A stretch of 64,000 nt of DNA from CAVSRC01 sp963743015 (GCA_963743015.1 CAVUOD010000033.1:121623-185622); one strand, 5' to 3'. Shown: positions 8,425-17,986, numbered from the stretch's first letter. The notes: generated by a model from the sequence alone, not told the origin. Program-made: numbers and translations.

Positions 8425-9897
8425 ATGAACGTCATCACGCCGGTCGGGCCGCCGGGTCACGAAGACGACCAGCCGTCATATGAGCCGCACCACAAGGTCT
8501 ATCCGCAGAAGGTGCGGGGCACCTTTCGCCGCACCAAGTGGATCGTGCTGCTGGTCACGCTCGGCATCTACTACTTCACGCCCTTCATCCGCTGGGACCG
8601 CGGGCCGGGTGCGCCCGGCCAGGCGGTGCTGATCGACCTGCCGGCGCGCAAATTCTATTTCTTCTTTATCGAGATCTGGCCGCAGGAGGTCTATTACCTC
8701 ACCGGCCTGCTGGTGCTGGCCGCGCTGGCCCTGTTCCTGATGAATGCGGTCGCCGGCCGGGTGTGGTGCGGCTATCTATGCCCGCAGACGGTATGGACGG
8801 ACCTGTTCCTGGCCATCGAGCGATGGACCGAGGGCGACCGCCGCCAGCGCATCAAGAACGACGCCGGTCCGCTGACGGCGAACATCTTTGCGCGCAAGGC
8901 GCTGAAGCATTTCCTGTGGCTGATGACGGCGTGGTGGACCGGTGGCGCCTGGGTGCTCTATTTCGGCGACGCGCCGACGCTGGTCAGGTCGCTCGCGACC
9001 TTCCAGGCGCCGCTCATCGCCTATATCTGGATCGGCATCCTCACCTTCACCACCTACTCGCTTGCCGGCTACATGCGCGAGCAGGTCTGCGTCTACATGT
9101 GCCCGTGGCCGCGCATCCAGGCCGCGCTGACCGACGAGGACGCCTTCAACGTCAGCTACCGCTTCGACCGCGGCGAGCCGCGCACGTCGGTCAAGAAGGC
9201 CAAGGCGGCGCGTGAGCACGGCGAGGCGGCCGGCGACTGCATCGACTGCTACCAGTGCGTCGCCGTGTGCCCCACCGGCGTCGACATCCGCGACGGCGCC
9301 AGTCTCGGCTGCATCCAGTGCGGCCTGTGCATCGACGCCTGCGACAGGGTGATGGAGAAGCTGGGCCGCCCGACGCGGCTGATCGCCTACGACACCGACG
9401 TCAACATCCGGGCACGCCTGCAGGGCGAGCCCCAGACGACGCGCATCGTGCGCCCGCGCACCCTGCTCTATTCGGCGATCATCCTGATCGTCGGCGGCCT
9501 GATGGTCTGGGGCCTCACCCACCGCGTGACCACCGGGATCAGCGTGATCCACGACCGCAATCCGGAATTCGTGGTGCTCTCCGACGGCGGCGTGCGCAAC
9601 GCGTACATGCTGCGCATCATCAACAAGGAAACGGACGCGCGCAAATTCGCGATCACGATCGATCTGCCCGGCGCCGCACTCGATATCGTCGGCGCCGACA
9701 CGATCGACGGCAGCCAGGTGGCCGAGGTCGGCCCCGATCAGACGCGCGAGCTGCGCGCCATCGTCAGCCTCGACCGCAGCGCCGGCAACACGCAGCCGAT
9801 CCGCTTCACCATTACCGACCGCGCCACCGGCAAGACCGCCAGCGCCACCGACAACTTCCGCGGTCCGGGACGCAAACCGGGAGAAACAGCGCCATGA
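8425..9897 (+). CDS. ccoG: Cytochrome oxidase accessory protein CcoG (FixG/RdxA type)
   Basis: CcoG is a membrane iron-sulfur protein that reduces Cu2+ for delivery to the cbb3 oxidase. The 490-residue protein has several transmembrane segments in its first half. Two 4Fe-4S clusters follow: CIDCYQCVAVCP around residue 272 and CIQCGLCIDACD around residue 296. A WCGYLCPQTVW motif near residue 114 and CVYMCPWPR near 225 are further conserved cysteine sites of the family. The C-terminal third is a periplasmic immunoglobulin-like domain. It overlaps fixH by four bases (ATGA). Confidence 0.96.
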   Translation: MNVITPVGPPGHEDDQPSYEPHHKVYPQKVRGTFRRTKWIVLLVTLGIYYFTPFIRWDRGPGAPGQAVLIDLPARKFYFFFIEIWPQEVYYLTGLLVLAALALFLMNAVAGRVWCGYLCPQTVWTDLFLAIERWTEGDRRQRIKNDAGPLTANIFARKALKHFLWLMTAWWTGGAWVLYFGDAPTLVRSLATFQAPLIAYIWIGILTFTTYSLAGYMREQVCVYMCPWPRIQAALTDEDAFNVSYRFDRGEPRTSVKKAKAAREHGEAAGDCIDCYQCVAVCPTGVDIRDGASLGCIQCGLCIDACDRVMEKLGRPTRLIAYDTDVNIRARLQGEPQTTRIVRPRTLLYSAIILIVGGLMVWGLTHRVTTGISVIHDRNPEFVVLSDGGVRNAYMLRIINKETDARKFAITIDLPGAALDIVGADTIDGSQVAEVGPDQTRELRAIVSLDRSAGNTQPIRFTITDRATGKTASATDNFRGPGRKPGETAP

Positions 9898-10403
9898 GCC
9901 TGCGGGTGCCGAGAGTCCGCTTCGCCGAGCCCGGCGTGCTCACCGGGCGCAAGGTGCTGTTCATGCTGATCGCCTTCTTCGGCTTCGTCATGATCGTCAA
10001 TTTCGCAATGGTGAAGGCGGCGATCTCGACCTTCGGCGGCGTCGATACCAAGAGCTCCTACGAGGCTGGCCGCATGTTCGAGGGCGAGGTGGCCAAGGCT
10101 GCCGCCCAGAACGCGCGCGACTGGCAGGTCAATGCGCATCTCGAGCCGAGCGGCTACGACCAGGTGCTCACCGTCAACCTCAGCGACGCCAAGGGCGCGC
10201 CGGTGACCGGCGTCGACGTGGAGGCGCGGCTTTCCCATCCGATCGACGAGCGCAACGACGTGACCGTTGCGCTGACCGAGGCCGGTGCCGGCGTCTTCCG
10301 CGGACAGGCCGCCGTCCCGGCCGGCGTGTGGGAACTCAACCTGCTGGTCGTGCGTGGCGACGAGCAGCTCTTCCGCTCGAAGAACCGCGTCATCGTGCCA
10401 TGA
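9894..10403 (+). CDS. fixH: FixH family membrane protein for cbb3 assembly
   Basis: A 169-residue protein starting at ATG 9894 inside the ccoG stop. One transmembrane helix (VLFMLIAFFGFVMIVNFAMV, residues about 20-39) is followed by a periplasmic domain of about 125 residues with the DWQV and SHP elements typical of FixH. FixH works with FixG, FixI and FixS in maturation of the cbb3 oxidase, probably copper handling. ATGA overlap with fixI downstream implies translational coupling. Confidence 0.94.
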   Translation: MSLRVPRVRFAEPGVLTGRKVLFMLIAFFGFVMIVNFAMVKAAISTFGGVDTKSSYEAGRMFEGEVAKAAAQNARDWQVNAHLEPSGYDQVLTVNLSDAKGAPVTGVDVEARLSHPIDERNDVTVALTEAGAGVFRGQAAVPAGVWELNLLVVRGDEQLFRSKNRVIVP

Positions 10404-12670
10404 CCGCGCCATGCTGCCCGCCCGCCGACCTGGCGCTCGACAAGGGCAAGGCAGCGCCGACGGTCGAGGTCGACCGCTATGTGCAGGCGACCGAGGACGG
10501 CGCCTGCCATCTCGACCTGGCAGTCGACGGGATCCACTGCGCCGCCTGCATTCACGCCATCGAGACGGGGCTGGCCGACATGCCGGGCCTCGACGGCGTG
10601 CGGGTGAACTTCACGCTCAGGCGCGTCGGGCTCGACTGGCATGACGGGGCGCTCGACCCGGCGGCCGTGCTCGGCAGGCTGGATCAGCTCGGCTATGCCG
10701 CCCGGCCCTACCAGATGCGTCTGGCAGAAGCCGACGCCGCCCGCGAGATGAAGCGCTACATCCGCTCGCTCGCCATCGCCGGCTTCGCCGCCATGAACAT
10801 CATGCTGCTGTCGGTCTCGGTGTGGGCCGGCAATGCCTCCGACATCACGCCGGCGACGCGCGACTTCTTCCACTGGTTTTCGGCGCTGATCGCGCTGCCG
10901 GCCGCGGCCTATGCCGGCCAGCCCTTCTTCAAGAGCGCCTGGCGCGCGCTCAAGGGGCGGCGCGTCAACATGGACGTGCCGATCTCGCTCGGAGTGCTCA
11001 TGGCGCTTGGCGTCTCGCTCTACGAGACCATCTTTTCGGCGCGCGACGTCTATTTCGACAGCGCCGTCATGCTGCTCTTCTTCCTGCTTGCCGGTCGCAC
11101 GCTCGACCTCGCCATGCGGCGCAAGACACGGGCGCTTGCCGGCAACATCGCCGCCCTCAAGGCCGAGACCGCCGACCGCATCGGCACGGACGGAAGCGTG
11201 CGTACCGTGCCGGCCGGCGCCATCGAGGTCGGCGACACCATCCTGGTCAGGCCCGGCGCCCGCATAGCCGCCGACGGCAAGGTCGTCGCGGGCGCCTCCG
11301 CCGTCGACCAGAGCCTGGTGACCGGCGAGACGGCGCCGAAGGCCGTCGCCATCGGCGATCAAGTCTATGCCGGCTCGATCAACCAGGGCGGCACGCTCAC
11401 GGTCGCGGTGACGGCGCCGGATGGCGGCTCGCTCATCGACGAGGTACAGAAACTGCTCGACAAGGCGACCGAGGCGCGCTCCAAGCGCCTGCGCATCGCC
11501 GACAAGGCGGCGGAGATCTATGCCCCCGCCGTGCATCTCACCGCGCTTGTCGCGGCAATCGGCTGGTTCGTCGCCGGTGCCGGCATCCATCAGGCGATCA
11601 TCGTGGCGACCACGGTGCTGATCATCACCTGCCCATGCGCGCTGGCGCTCGCCATTCCCGCCGTTCAGGTGGCCGCTTCGGGGGCGCTGTTCCGCAAGGG
11701 CGTCTTCCTCAACGCCGGCGACGCCATCGAACGGCTGGCCGAGGTGGACACCGTCGTATTCGACAAGACCGGCACGCTGACCCTGCCCGAGCCGGGCATC
11801 GCCAATATCGACAGGATTCCGGCGCCACTGCTTGCCAGCGCCGCGCGGCTGGCGCTCTCCAGCCACCATCCGCTGGCCGCCGCCCTTGCCGCGCGCGCCC
11901 GCGGCGAGGCACCCCTGGCGCAGGTCACCGAGGAGCCGGGCCGCGGCATCAGTGCCATGATCGATGGCGTCGAGGCACGGCTCGGCAGTCCGGATTTCTG
12001 CGGCGTCGCAGCGCCTGCGGACGACGACGCGGCGACGACCTCCGTGCTCGCCTTCCGCTTTGGCAGCGAGACCGCCATCATCCGCCTGCACCAGCGGCTG
12101 AGGCCGGGTGCCGCCGAAACGATCGCAGCGCTCAAGGCCCGCGGCCTCACCTGCCTGATCCTCTCCGGTGACCGCGAGGACGCGGTCAGGCCTGTCGCGG
12201 CCGCGGTCGGCATCTCCGATTTCGCCGCCGCCCAGCGGCCCGGCGACAAGATCGCCCGTCTCGAGGCACTGGCCGCCGCCGGCCACAAGGTTGCCTTCGT
12301 CGGCGACGGGCTCAACGACGCGCCGGCGCTGGCCGCCGCCCATGTCTCGCTGTCGCCGGTGAGTGCCGTCGATCTGGCGCAGGCGGAAGCCGATGCCGTC
12401 TTCCTCGGCGAGCAGCTCACGCCGATCGTCGAGGCGGTGGTGATTGCCACGCGGGCGCGACGGCTGATGACGCAGAACCTGTGGTTCGCCGGCCTCTACA
12501 ATCTCTTCGCCGTGCCACTGGCGATCTTCGGCCTGGTGACGCCGCTGATCGCTGCCATCGCCATGTCAGCTTCATCGCTGACGGTGACGGGAAATGCGCT
12601 CAGGGCGCTGCCGCGCGGCAGTCGGCCGCGCTCGACAGCCGCGCCCAGCGGCCATACGGTGCCGGCATGA
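10400..12670 (+). CDS. fixI: Copper-transporting P1B-type ATPase FixI/CcoI
   Basis: FixI/CcoI exports copper across the inner membrane for insertion into the cbb3 oxidase. The 756-residue protein (start ATG 10400, overlapping the fixH stop) has an N-terminal heavy-metal domain with CAAC (about residues 47-50), eight membrane segments, the metal site CPC in TCPCALAL (about 411), the phosphorylation motif DKTGT (about 455), the HP motif in SSHHPLAA and the hinge GDGLNDAPAL (about 634). All P-type ATPase landmarks are intact. It sits between fixH and fixS in one overlapping run of genes. Confidence 0.97.
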   Translation: MTAPCCPPADLALDKGKAAPTVEVDRYVQATEDGACHLDLAVDGIHCAACIHAIETGLADMPGLDGVRVNFTLRRVGLDWHDGALDPAAVLGRLDQLGYAARPYQMRLAEADAAREMKRYIRSLAIAGFAAMNIMLLSVSVWAGNASDITPATRDFFHWFSALIALPAAAYAGQPFFKSAWRALKGRRVNMDVPISLGVLMALGVSLYETIFSARDVYFDSAVMLLFFLLAGRTLDLAMRRKTRALAGNIAALKAETADRIGTDGSVRTVPAGAIEVGDTILVRPGARIAADGKVVAGASAVDQSLVTGETAPKAVAIGDQVYAGSINQGGTLTVAVTAPDGGSLIDEVQKLLDKATEARSKRLRIADKAAEIYAPAVHLTALVAAIGWFVAGAGIHQAIIVATTVLIITCPCALALAIPAVQVAASGALFRKGVFLNAGDAIERLAEVDTVVFDKTGTLTLPEPGIANIDRIPAPLLASAARLALSSHHPLAAALAARARGEAPLAQVTEEPGRGISAMIDGVEARLGSPDFCGVAAPADDDAATTSVLAFRFGSETAIIRLHQRLRPGAAETIAALKARGLTCLILSGDREDAVRPVAAAVGISDFAAAQRPGDKIARLEALAAAGHKVAFVGDGLNDAPALAAAHVSLSPVSAVDLAQAEADAVFLGEQLTPIVEAVVIATRARRLMTQNLWFAGLYNLFAVPLAIFGLVTPLIAAIAMSASSLTVTGNALRALPRGSRPRSTAAPSGHTVPA

Positions 12671-12849
12671 CGGTGCTCATCTACCTGATCCCGCTGGCGC
12701 TGCTGCTCGGCCTCTTGTGGCTGGTGATGTTCCTGTGGTCGCTCAATACCGGCCAGTACGAGGACCTCGACGGCGCCGCGCTGCGGGTGCTCGACGACAG
12801 CGATATCGAACCGACCACGCGCGGGCCGGCGGAGGGGCCGCAGCGGTAG
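12667..12849 (+). CDS. fixS: Cbb3-type oxidase assembly protein FixS/CcoS
   Basis: A 60-residue protein with one N-terminal transmembrane helix (residues about 3-25, rich in Leu) followed by FLWSLNTGQYEDLDG, the signature of CcoS, and an acidic/hydrophilic tail. CcoS is needed to insert cofactors into cbb3 oxidase. Its ATG (12667) overlaps the fixI TGA (ATGA). It is the last gene of the cco-fix run; two hairpins follow it. Confidence 0.95.
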   Translation: MTVLIYLIPLALLLGLLWLVMFLWSLNTGQYEDLDGAALRVLDDSDIEPTTRGPAEGPQR

Positions 12850-12884
12850 GCCGACGAGGCACGGCACTGCCTCAAACGCCGTTC

Positions 12885-12906
12885 ATGCCCGGCCCCGACC
12901 GGGCAT
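12885..12906. terminator. Hairpin after fixS, possible terminator
   Basis: ATGCCCGG (12885-12892) can pair perfectly with CCGGGCAT (12899-12906) around a six-base loop, 35 bases after the fixS stop. There is no following T run, so if it ends transcription it does so weakly or with Rho. It could also be a dispersed palindromic repeat. Confidence 0.45.
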
Positions 12907-12942
12907 CCAGGCAGGACGTGCCGCTCGACGATTTTAGACCTG

Positions 12943-12964
12943 CGTCCCCGCCTTCGCGGGAACG
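12943..12964. repeat. Extragenic palindrome of the CCCCGCCTTCGCGGG type
   Basis: The sequence forms a stem CGTCCCCGC/GCGGGAACG (one non-Watson-Crick pair) with a CTTC loop. Short palindromes with the core CCCGCCTTCGCGGG are widespread in intergenic DNA of Rhizobiales, so this is probably one copy of a REP-like family. It could add to termination after fixS. Confidence 0.5.
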
Positions 12965-13531
12965 AACGGAAGATGGGCATGGCCTTTCGTTCCCGCGCGC
13001 CAGAAGCACCGAGTCATGAACCTTTCAAAGAGCGTTCCCCTCGTTCATGAGGGGGTGGCGGGCGCCTTGCAAACGCTCGTCGGGTAGTCCGAATTGGGCG
13101 TCGGCAAGACGCCCGCCGCGGGATTTGTGCTCCGGCCCGCCTGGGCCAGCAAAGGCAGGGCTGGCACGTTGGCCGCCCTCGACCGCCACGGTGCCGGTGA
13201 TCCGTTTCCAGAACCGGTCCCACCGGTGGTTGACCCCTGCCGCCTTTAGCGCTGCACCATTTCAGGGCCAAGGCGCGCGGAGGCACAATTGTCAGGCTCC
13301 TCCGCAAGCGGGCTTCCGGGCTCCGGCCCCCGTTTGCGAAACGGAGGGCAAGGACACCGCACCCCGCTCCGCACCGATGACGCCTCATGAGCGCGCCCCT
13401 TCGCGAGCGGGGATGAGCGCATCATCTCATGGGGTCAGAGGGGCGGGGATAGATTTGTTTTCAGGGAGGATTCGCCGCGGGCTCGATGCCGCGAAGAAGG
13501 AGCGGCGTGCGCCATGCGGACTGCGGCCGTC

Positions 13532-14605
13532 TCAGGCGGCCGGCTCGGCCTCGAGCACCAGGACGTCGTCGGGCATGAAGCTGACGGTGACCGTTTCGCC
13601 GCGCCCCGGCGGCGGGGCGTTGGGATTGTTGAACGTGTCGAGAGAGATGGTGGTCCGGGCGAAGCGCACGCGGATGCGCACGACCGCGCCGAGGAAATTC
13701 ACATCGTCGACCTGCCCCTGCATGGTGTTGGCGCCCTCACCAGCGCTGGTCAGGTAGATCGCCTCCGGCCTGAGCGCGATCGAGCGCACCTCGCCGGCAC
13801 GCGCATCGATGACGCTCCTGGCCGCCGCGATCTCCTGGCCGTCGACGGCGATCCTGCCGTGCTCGGGGTCGACGACCGTGGCATCGATGATGTTGAGCGT
13901 GCCGACGAAGGAGGCGACGAAGCGCGTGGTCGGGTGGTTGTAGATCTCGAACGGCGTGCCGACCTGATCGGCAATGCCCTGGTGCATGACGACGATACGG
14001 TCCGAGATCGACAGCGCCTCCTCCTGGTCGTGGGTCACGAAGACGGTGGTGATGCCGAGCTTCTGCTGGATCGCCTTGATCTCCTCGCGCAGCGCGACGC
14101 GGATCTTGGCGTCGAGCGCGGAGAGCGGCTCGTCGAGCAGGAGGACGCGCGGGTGCGGCGCCAGGGCGCGGGCGAGCGCGACGCGCTGCTGCTGGCCGCC
14201 GGAGAGCTGGAACGGGTAGCGCCCGCCGAGGTCGGGCAGGCCAATGAGCTGCAGCATCTCGCCGACGCGCGCGCGGATCTCCGCGGAGGGCTTGTTCTGC
14301 ACCTTCAGGCCGAAGCCGACATTCTGCGCCACGGTCAGGTTGGGGAAGAGAGCGTAGGCCTGGAACACCATGCCGATGTTGCGCTGGTTGGGGCGCAGCG
14401 CCGTGACGTCCTGACCGTCGATCCGGATGCTGCCGGTGTTCGGCCGCTCAAAGCCCGCGACCATCCGCAATATCGTCGTCTTGCCGCAGCCGGAGGGGCC
14501 AAGCAGGGAGACGAATTCGCCCTGCTCGATTGCGAGGTCGAAATCCTTCACCACCCGGGTCGTGCCGAAGGACTTCTCGAGATGGGAGAGGTCGAGGAAG
14601 CCCAT
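13532..14605 (-). CDS. ABC importer ATP-binding protein (spermidine/putrescine or Fe3+ type)
   Basis: The cytoplasmic ATPase energises the neighbouring permeases. The 357-residue protein has Walker A GPSGCGKTT (residues about 35-43), the Q-loop, the signature LSGGQQQRVALARAL (about 133), Walker B VLLLDEPLSALD and H-loop in FVTHDQEEAL. A C-terminal TOBE domain starts around residue 280. This PotA/FbpC-like form is shared by polyamine, ferric iron, thiamine and phosphonate importers, so the substrate is not decided by this subunit. It is the last gene of the four-gene unit, three bases after the second permease. Confidence 0.93.
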   Translation of the reverse strand: MGFLDLSHLEKSFGTTRVVKDFDLAIEQGEFVSLLGPSGCGKTTILRMVAGFERPNTGSIRIDGQDVTALRPNQRNIGMVFQAYALFPNLTVAQNVGFGLKVQNKPSAEIRARVGEMLQLIGLPDLGGRYPFQLSGGQQQRVALARALAPHPRVLLLDEPLSALDAKIRVALREEIKAIQQKLGITTVFVTHDQEEALSISDRIVVMHQGIADQVGTPFEIYNHPTTRFVASFVGTLNIIDATVVDPEHGRIAVDGQEIAAARSVIDARAGEVRSIALRPEAIYLTSAGEGANTMQGQVDDVNFLGAVVRIRVRFARTTISLDTFNNPNAPPPGRGETVTVSFMPDDVLVLEAEPAA

Positions 14606-14608
14606 GTT

Positions 14609-15397
14609 CTACTGCTTTACCTGTGTGTGTTTGGAGAAGCGGGTGAAAAGCTGGATGAGCCCCATGCAGCCCCAGGTGATCAGGAAGGCGATCACGGCGA
14701 GCGCCGAGGGCTCGTAGGCGTGGTTGCGGCCCATGTCGACCATGTAAGGGCCGAAGGTGTCGAGGTTCAGAAGCGCCGCATAGACATATTCGCCGATGAC
14801 GATTGCGAAGGTCAGGAAGGCGCCGGAGAGAACGGAGACAAGGACATTGGGCAGGATCACGGTGGTGAGGATGCGGGTCCAGCCGGCGCCGAGGCTCTGG
14901 GCGGCCTCGGTCAGGGTGGCGACATCGATGGTCCGCAGCCCGGTGTCCACAGCGCGGTACATGTAGGGCAGCGAAAGCGCCGCATAGCCGAAGAGGATGA
15001 GGATGTTGGTGCCGATCCAGCTTCCGGTCAGCGGCAGGATCGAAGACGTGTTGTAGAGCCGGATATAGCCGAAGACGATGACGATCGGCGGAATGACGAG
15101 CGGCAGCAGCGTGATGAATTCGACATAGGGCCGCGCGGCCGGCAGCCTGAGGCGGACCCAGTAGGCGGTGGGCACCACGATCAGCACGCCGATGACGATG
15201 GTGAGCAGCGCCAGGATGACCGAATAGCCGAAGGTCTGCTGGAACGTCGTGTCGTGGATCACGACGCGATAGGCCTCGAGGCTCAACACGCCGCGCTTCA
15301 TCTTCAGCGAGAACTGGAACGTGCCGAAGAGCGGCAGGATGAAATAGGTCGCTCCGAGGGCGAGGATGATCCAGGAAATGAAGCGCCGGCCGATCAT
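14609..15397 (-). CDS. ABC importer permease (second membrane subunit)
   Basis: A 262-residue inner-membrane protein with six predicted transmembrane segments and the binding-protein-dependent transport signature around EAAQSLGAGWTRILTTVILPN (residues about 175-195), which docks the ATPase. The start is ATG 15397, overlapping the stop of the upstream permease by four bases (ATGA). The subunit resembles PotC-like permeases. Confidence 0.92.
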   Translation of the reverse strand: MIGRRFISWIILALGATYFILPLFGTFQFSLKMKRGVLSLEAYRVVIHDTTFQQTFGYSVILALLTIVIGVLIVVPTAYWVRLRLPAARPYVEFITLLPLVIPPIVIVFGYIRLYNTSSILPLTGSWIGTNILILFGYAALSLPYMYRAVDTGLRTIDVATLTEAAQSLGAGWTRILTTVILPNVLVSVLSGAFLTFAIVIGEYVYAALLNLDTFGPYMVDMGRNHAYEPSALAVIAFLITWGCMGLIQLFTRFSKHTQVKQ

Positions 15398-16278
15398 GTC
15401 ATCCACTTCTCCGCCCGGGTCCTGAGCACGATGTAGACGAGATTGGCGATGGCGGTGATGACGATCATCCCGAAAGCCAGGGCGAAGCCGAGCTGGGGAT
15501 TGCCGAGCACATCGCCGCGGATCTGCGAGAAGAGCGTGATCGGCACCAGCGTGAAGGCGGGGCCGGCCAACGCATAGGCCGTCGCCACGGCGCCGAAGGC
15601 ATTGGCGAAGAGCAGCGCGAAGGTGCCGAGCAGCGAGGGGAACAGGATCGGCAGGGCGACGTACTGCCAGTATTGCCTCGTGTTGGCGCCGAGGATCGCG
15701 GCGGCCTCGCGCCATTCCCTCTTCATGCCGTCGAGTGCCGGGGTGATGATGAGGACCATCAGCGGAATTTCGAAGAACAGGTAGACGATGACCAGGCCGT
15801 AATAGGACAGCAGGTTGAAGCCGAGGGCCCTGAGATTGATGCCGTAGTCGCGCAGGAGAACCGTGATCACGCCGACCGGCCCCAGCGTGGCGATGAAGGC
15901 AAAGGCCAGCGGCACGCCGGCGAAGTTCGAGGCGACGCCGGAAAAGGTCAGGATCGGGCTGCGCACCCATTTCGGCAGGTTGCCGAAGACCACGGCCGCG
16001 GCGATGGCAAAGCCGACGACGCAGCCGATCAGCGCCGAGGCGAGGCTGATCTTGATCGAGATGAGATAGGCCGAGCGGATCAGGCTGGTGTTGAGATCAC
16101 GGATGTTGACCAGCGTGAACTGGCCGGCCTCGGTCTGGAAGGCGCCGACGACGATGTAGAGCGTCGGCAGCAGCAGGAACATCAGCGCGAAGACCGCAAA
16201 GGGGGCGATGCCGACCCACTTCAGCCAAGGCTGGTGGCGCGGCGGTCGTGCGCTGGCGCTGGATGAAATGGATGTCAT
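15394..16278 (-). CDS. ABC importer permease (first membrane subunit)
   Basis: A 294-residue permease starting at ATG 16278, after a basic, serine-rich N-terminus. It has six transmembrane segments and the EAA-type motif REAAAILGANTRQYWQYVAL (residues about 192-211). This PotB-like subunit pairs with the downstream permease. An upstream extension of the same frame is open but arginine/alanine-rich and lies in the gap after the binding-protein gene, so the internal ATG is preferred. Confidence 0.92.
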   Translation of the reverse strand: MTSISSSASARPPRHQPWLKWVGIAPFAVFALMFLLLPTLYIVVGAFQTEAGQFTLVNIRDLNTSLIRSAYLISIKISLASALIGCVVGFAIAAAVVFGNLPKWVRSPILTFSGVASNFAGVPLAFAFIATLGPVGVITVLLRDYGINLRALGFNLLSYYGLVIVYLFFEIPLMVLIITPALDGMKREWREAAAILGANTRQYWQYVALPILFPSLLGTFALLFANAFGAVATAYALAGPAFTLVPITLFSQIRGDVLGNPQLGFALAFGMIVITAIANLVYIVLRTRAEKWMT

Positions 16279-16352
16279 GCCGGCTTCCGGCCGTGGAGAG
16301 CGGGACCGCCCTGCCCTGATGAGGCAGGGCGGTCCATCTAGAGCAAGGCGCC

Positions 16353-17453
16353 TTACTTCACGTTGGCGCCGACGACCAAATCCCAGCCGCCGACCACGGC
16401 GTCCTTGTTGGCCGCCTGTTCGTCGAGGGTCGGGAAGACCGCCTTGGCATAGCCTTCCGGCGGCGGCAGCGCGTCGAGCAGCTTCTGCGGGATCGCGCTG
16501 CGCTTGGCCAGATCGTTGAAGCGGATCGGATGGCAATAGCCGGCGAGCCAGCCAAGCTGGCCTTCATCCGAATAGAGATACTCCATCCACAGCTTGGCGG
16601 CGTTCGGATGCGGCGCATAGGCGGAGATCGCCTGGACATAGACGCCGGCGACCACGCCGGACTTGGGCACCACGACGTCCATCGGCGGGTTGCCCTTGAG
16701 GCTGTCCTTCCAGGCCAGCAGGTTGTAGTCCCACGCAATGGTGACCGGGGTCGTGCCCTGGGCGATGGTGCCCGACAGGGCGACGACGGGGACGAAGTTG
16801 CCGGCCTTGTTGAGGTCAGCGAAGTATTTCAGGCCGGCTTCGCCGGAAGCCTTGCCGGGGGCGGCGCCGGTCGACATGCCGGCGGCCATCACGCCGAGGA
16901 TCGCCTGATTGGCCGAGCGCGGGTCACCGGCAAGGGCGACGGCGTTGGCGTATTCCGACTTGGTCAGGTCGGACCAGTCGGCCGGCGTGTCGGAAATGAT
17001 GTCCTTGTTCACGCCGAAGGCCATCACGCCATAATAGTCGCCGTACCAATAGCCGTCGGCATCCTTGGCGCTGTCGGGGATCGTGTCCCAGGTGGAGACC
17101 TTGTAGGGCTGGACCAGGCCTTCCTTCTTGGCCTGCGGGCCGAAGGCCAGGCCGACGTCGATCACGTCGGGCGCCTGCGGGCCGGTATTGTCCTTGTTGG
17201 CCTTGATCGCCTGGATCTCGTCGCCGGAGCCCGCAGTCGGGTTGAGCTCGTTGACCGCGATGCCAGGGTATTTCGCCTTGAAGCCGGCGATCACGTCGCC
17301 GTAGCCACACCAGTCATGCGGCAGCGCGATGGTGGTGAGCTGGCCTTCCTTCTTGGCAGCCGCCACCAGATCGTCCATCGAAGCCGCGAAGGCATTGCCG
17401 GCCATGGCGAAGAGCGCCAGTGCCGATACCGAAACCATAAGTGTCCTGGTCAT
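16353..17453 (-). CDS. Periplasmic substrate-binding protein of the ABC importer
   Basis: This solute-binding protein captures the substrate in the periplasm and delivers it to the two permeases. Its 366 residues begin with a Sec signal peptide (cleavage probably after GNAFA, residue about 23). The mature part has the type 1/8 extracellular solute-binding fold, with EGQLTTIALPHDWCGYGDVI near the N-terminus and a well-conserved WMEYLYSDEGQLGWL segment near the C-terminus. The family includes iron, polyamine and phosphonate binders; a tyrosine-rich stretch (DGYWYGDYYG) gives no decisive clue. It is the first and probably most highly expressed gene of the operon. Confidence 0.9.
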   Translation of the reverse strand: MTRTLMVSVSALALFAMAGNAFAASMDDLVAAAKKEGQLTTIALPHDWCGYGDVIAGFKAKYPGIAVNELNPTAGSGDEIQAIKANKDNTGPQAPDVIDVGLAFGPQAKKEGLVQPYKVSTWDTIPDSAKDADGYWYGDYYGVMAFGVNKDIISDTPADWSDLTKSEYANAVALAGDPRSANQAILGVMAAGMSTGAAPGKASGEAGLKYFADLNKAGNFVPVVALSGTIAQGTTPVTIAWDYNLLAWKDSLKGNPPMDVVVPKSGVVAGVYVQAISAYAPHPNAAKLWMEYLYSDEGQLGWLAGYCHPIRFNDLAKRSAIPQKLLDALPPPEGYAKAVFPTLDEQAANKDAVVGGWDLVVGANVK

Positions 17454-17986
17454 CCTGTTTCCCCATCAAAGTCGGAGTTCTCGCGCGAGATCTCGCGCCC
17501 GAAGTTGCAAGGCGCTGCTATCACCGTCGTCTGACGTTTCCATGTCAGAAAGTCACGCTCCGGGGCCGCTCCTTCGCCTTGAACGTTAGGTCGAAACTGC
17601 CGTTTTCGCCACTGAGAATGCGCCGAAACGATAGTTCGCCGGCTATTTTTTCATTTCGAAAAAAGACGCCGACCCCGCGGCGAAGGGGTCGGCGCCATGT
17701 TGACCGGAAAGCGCCCGGCCGGGCTACGCGGCACCACATCACGACACCCGGGGCCTTCAAGCGACAGGGGCCTGTGCCGAGAGCCCGGGAGATCAGGAAA
17801 ACCGCAGACACCCGCGGCGGGGCGCGGATCAGACGAACCGCGCGCGACGCCCGTCAACCAGCGATTTTGCCTTCCCGACGCAGCCTCATTAGCCGGGACA
17901 CATGACAGATCGATTTCAGTTCGACGACAGCCGGTTGCGCCTGTCCGGGCGGGACAAGTTATCCACAGGGAAGATCGGAACCGGGA
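17454..17986. other. Intergenic region with short palindromes
   Basis: The 530 bases between the binding-protein start and the EamA transporter stop contain no convincing gene. A GCCCGGCCGGGC palindrome lies near 17713-17724 and an A/T-rich inverted pair TTTTTTCATTTCGAAAAAA near 17646-17664, which looks like a weak intrinsic terminator for either direction. The promoter of the ABC operon must lie in the right-to-left part around 17460-17560, but no clear -35/-10 pair stands out. Confidence 0.4.

Larger units (their letters stand above)
12850..13531. other. Intergenic region between fixS and the ABC importer
   Basis: This 680-base stretch between two convergent operons holds the two hairpins described separately and a further short inverted pair near 13037-13060 (CCCTC/GAGGG with a TTCATGA segment also present at 13014-13020). 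No frame longer than about 120 codons looks like a gene on either strand: the candidates are arginine/proline-rich and typical of random high-GC frames. I see no gene here. Confidence 0.6.

Noticed and set aside
10154..12343. A 729-codon minus-strand frame opposite fixI
   Set aside because: The plus strand encodes all P-type ATPase motifs; the antisense frame is Arg/Gly/Asp-rich without recognisable features.
13514..15436. A 640-codon plus-strand frame opposite the ABC importer ATPase and permease genes
   Set aside because: It is the antisense shadow of high-GC codons: rich in Asp, Arg, Gly and His with no domain, while the minus strand has clear ATPase motifs and membrane helices.
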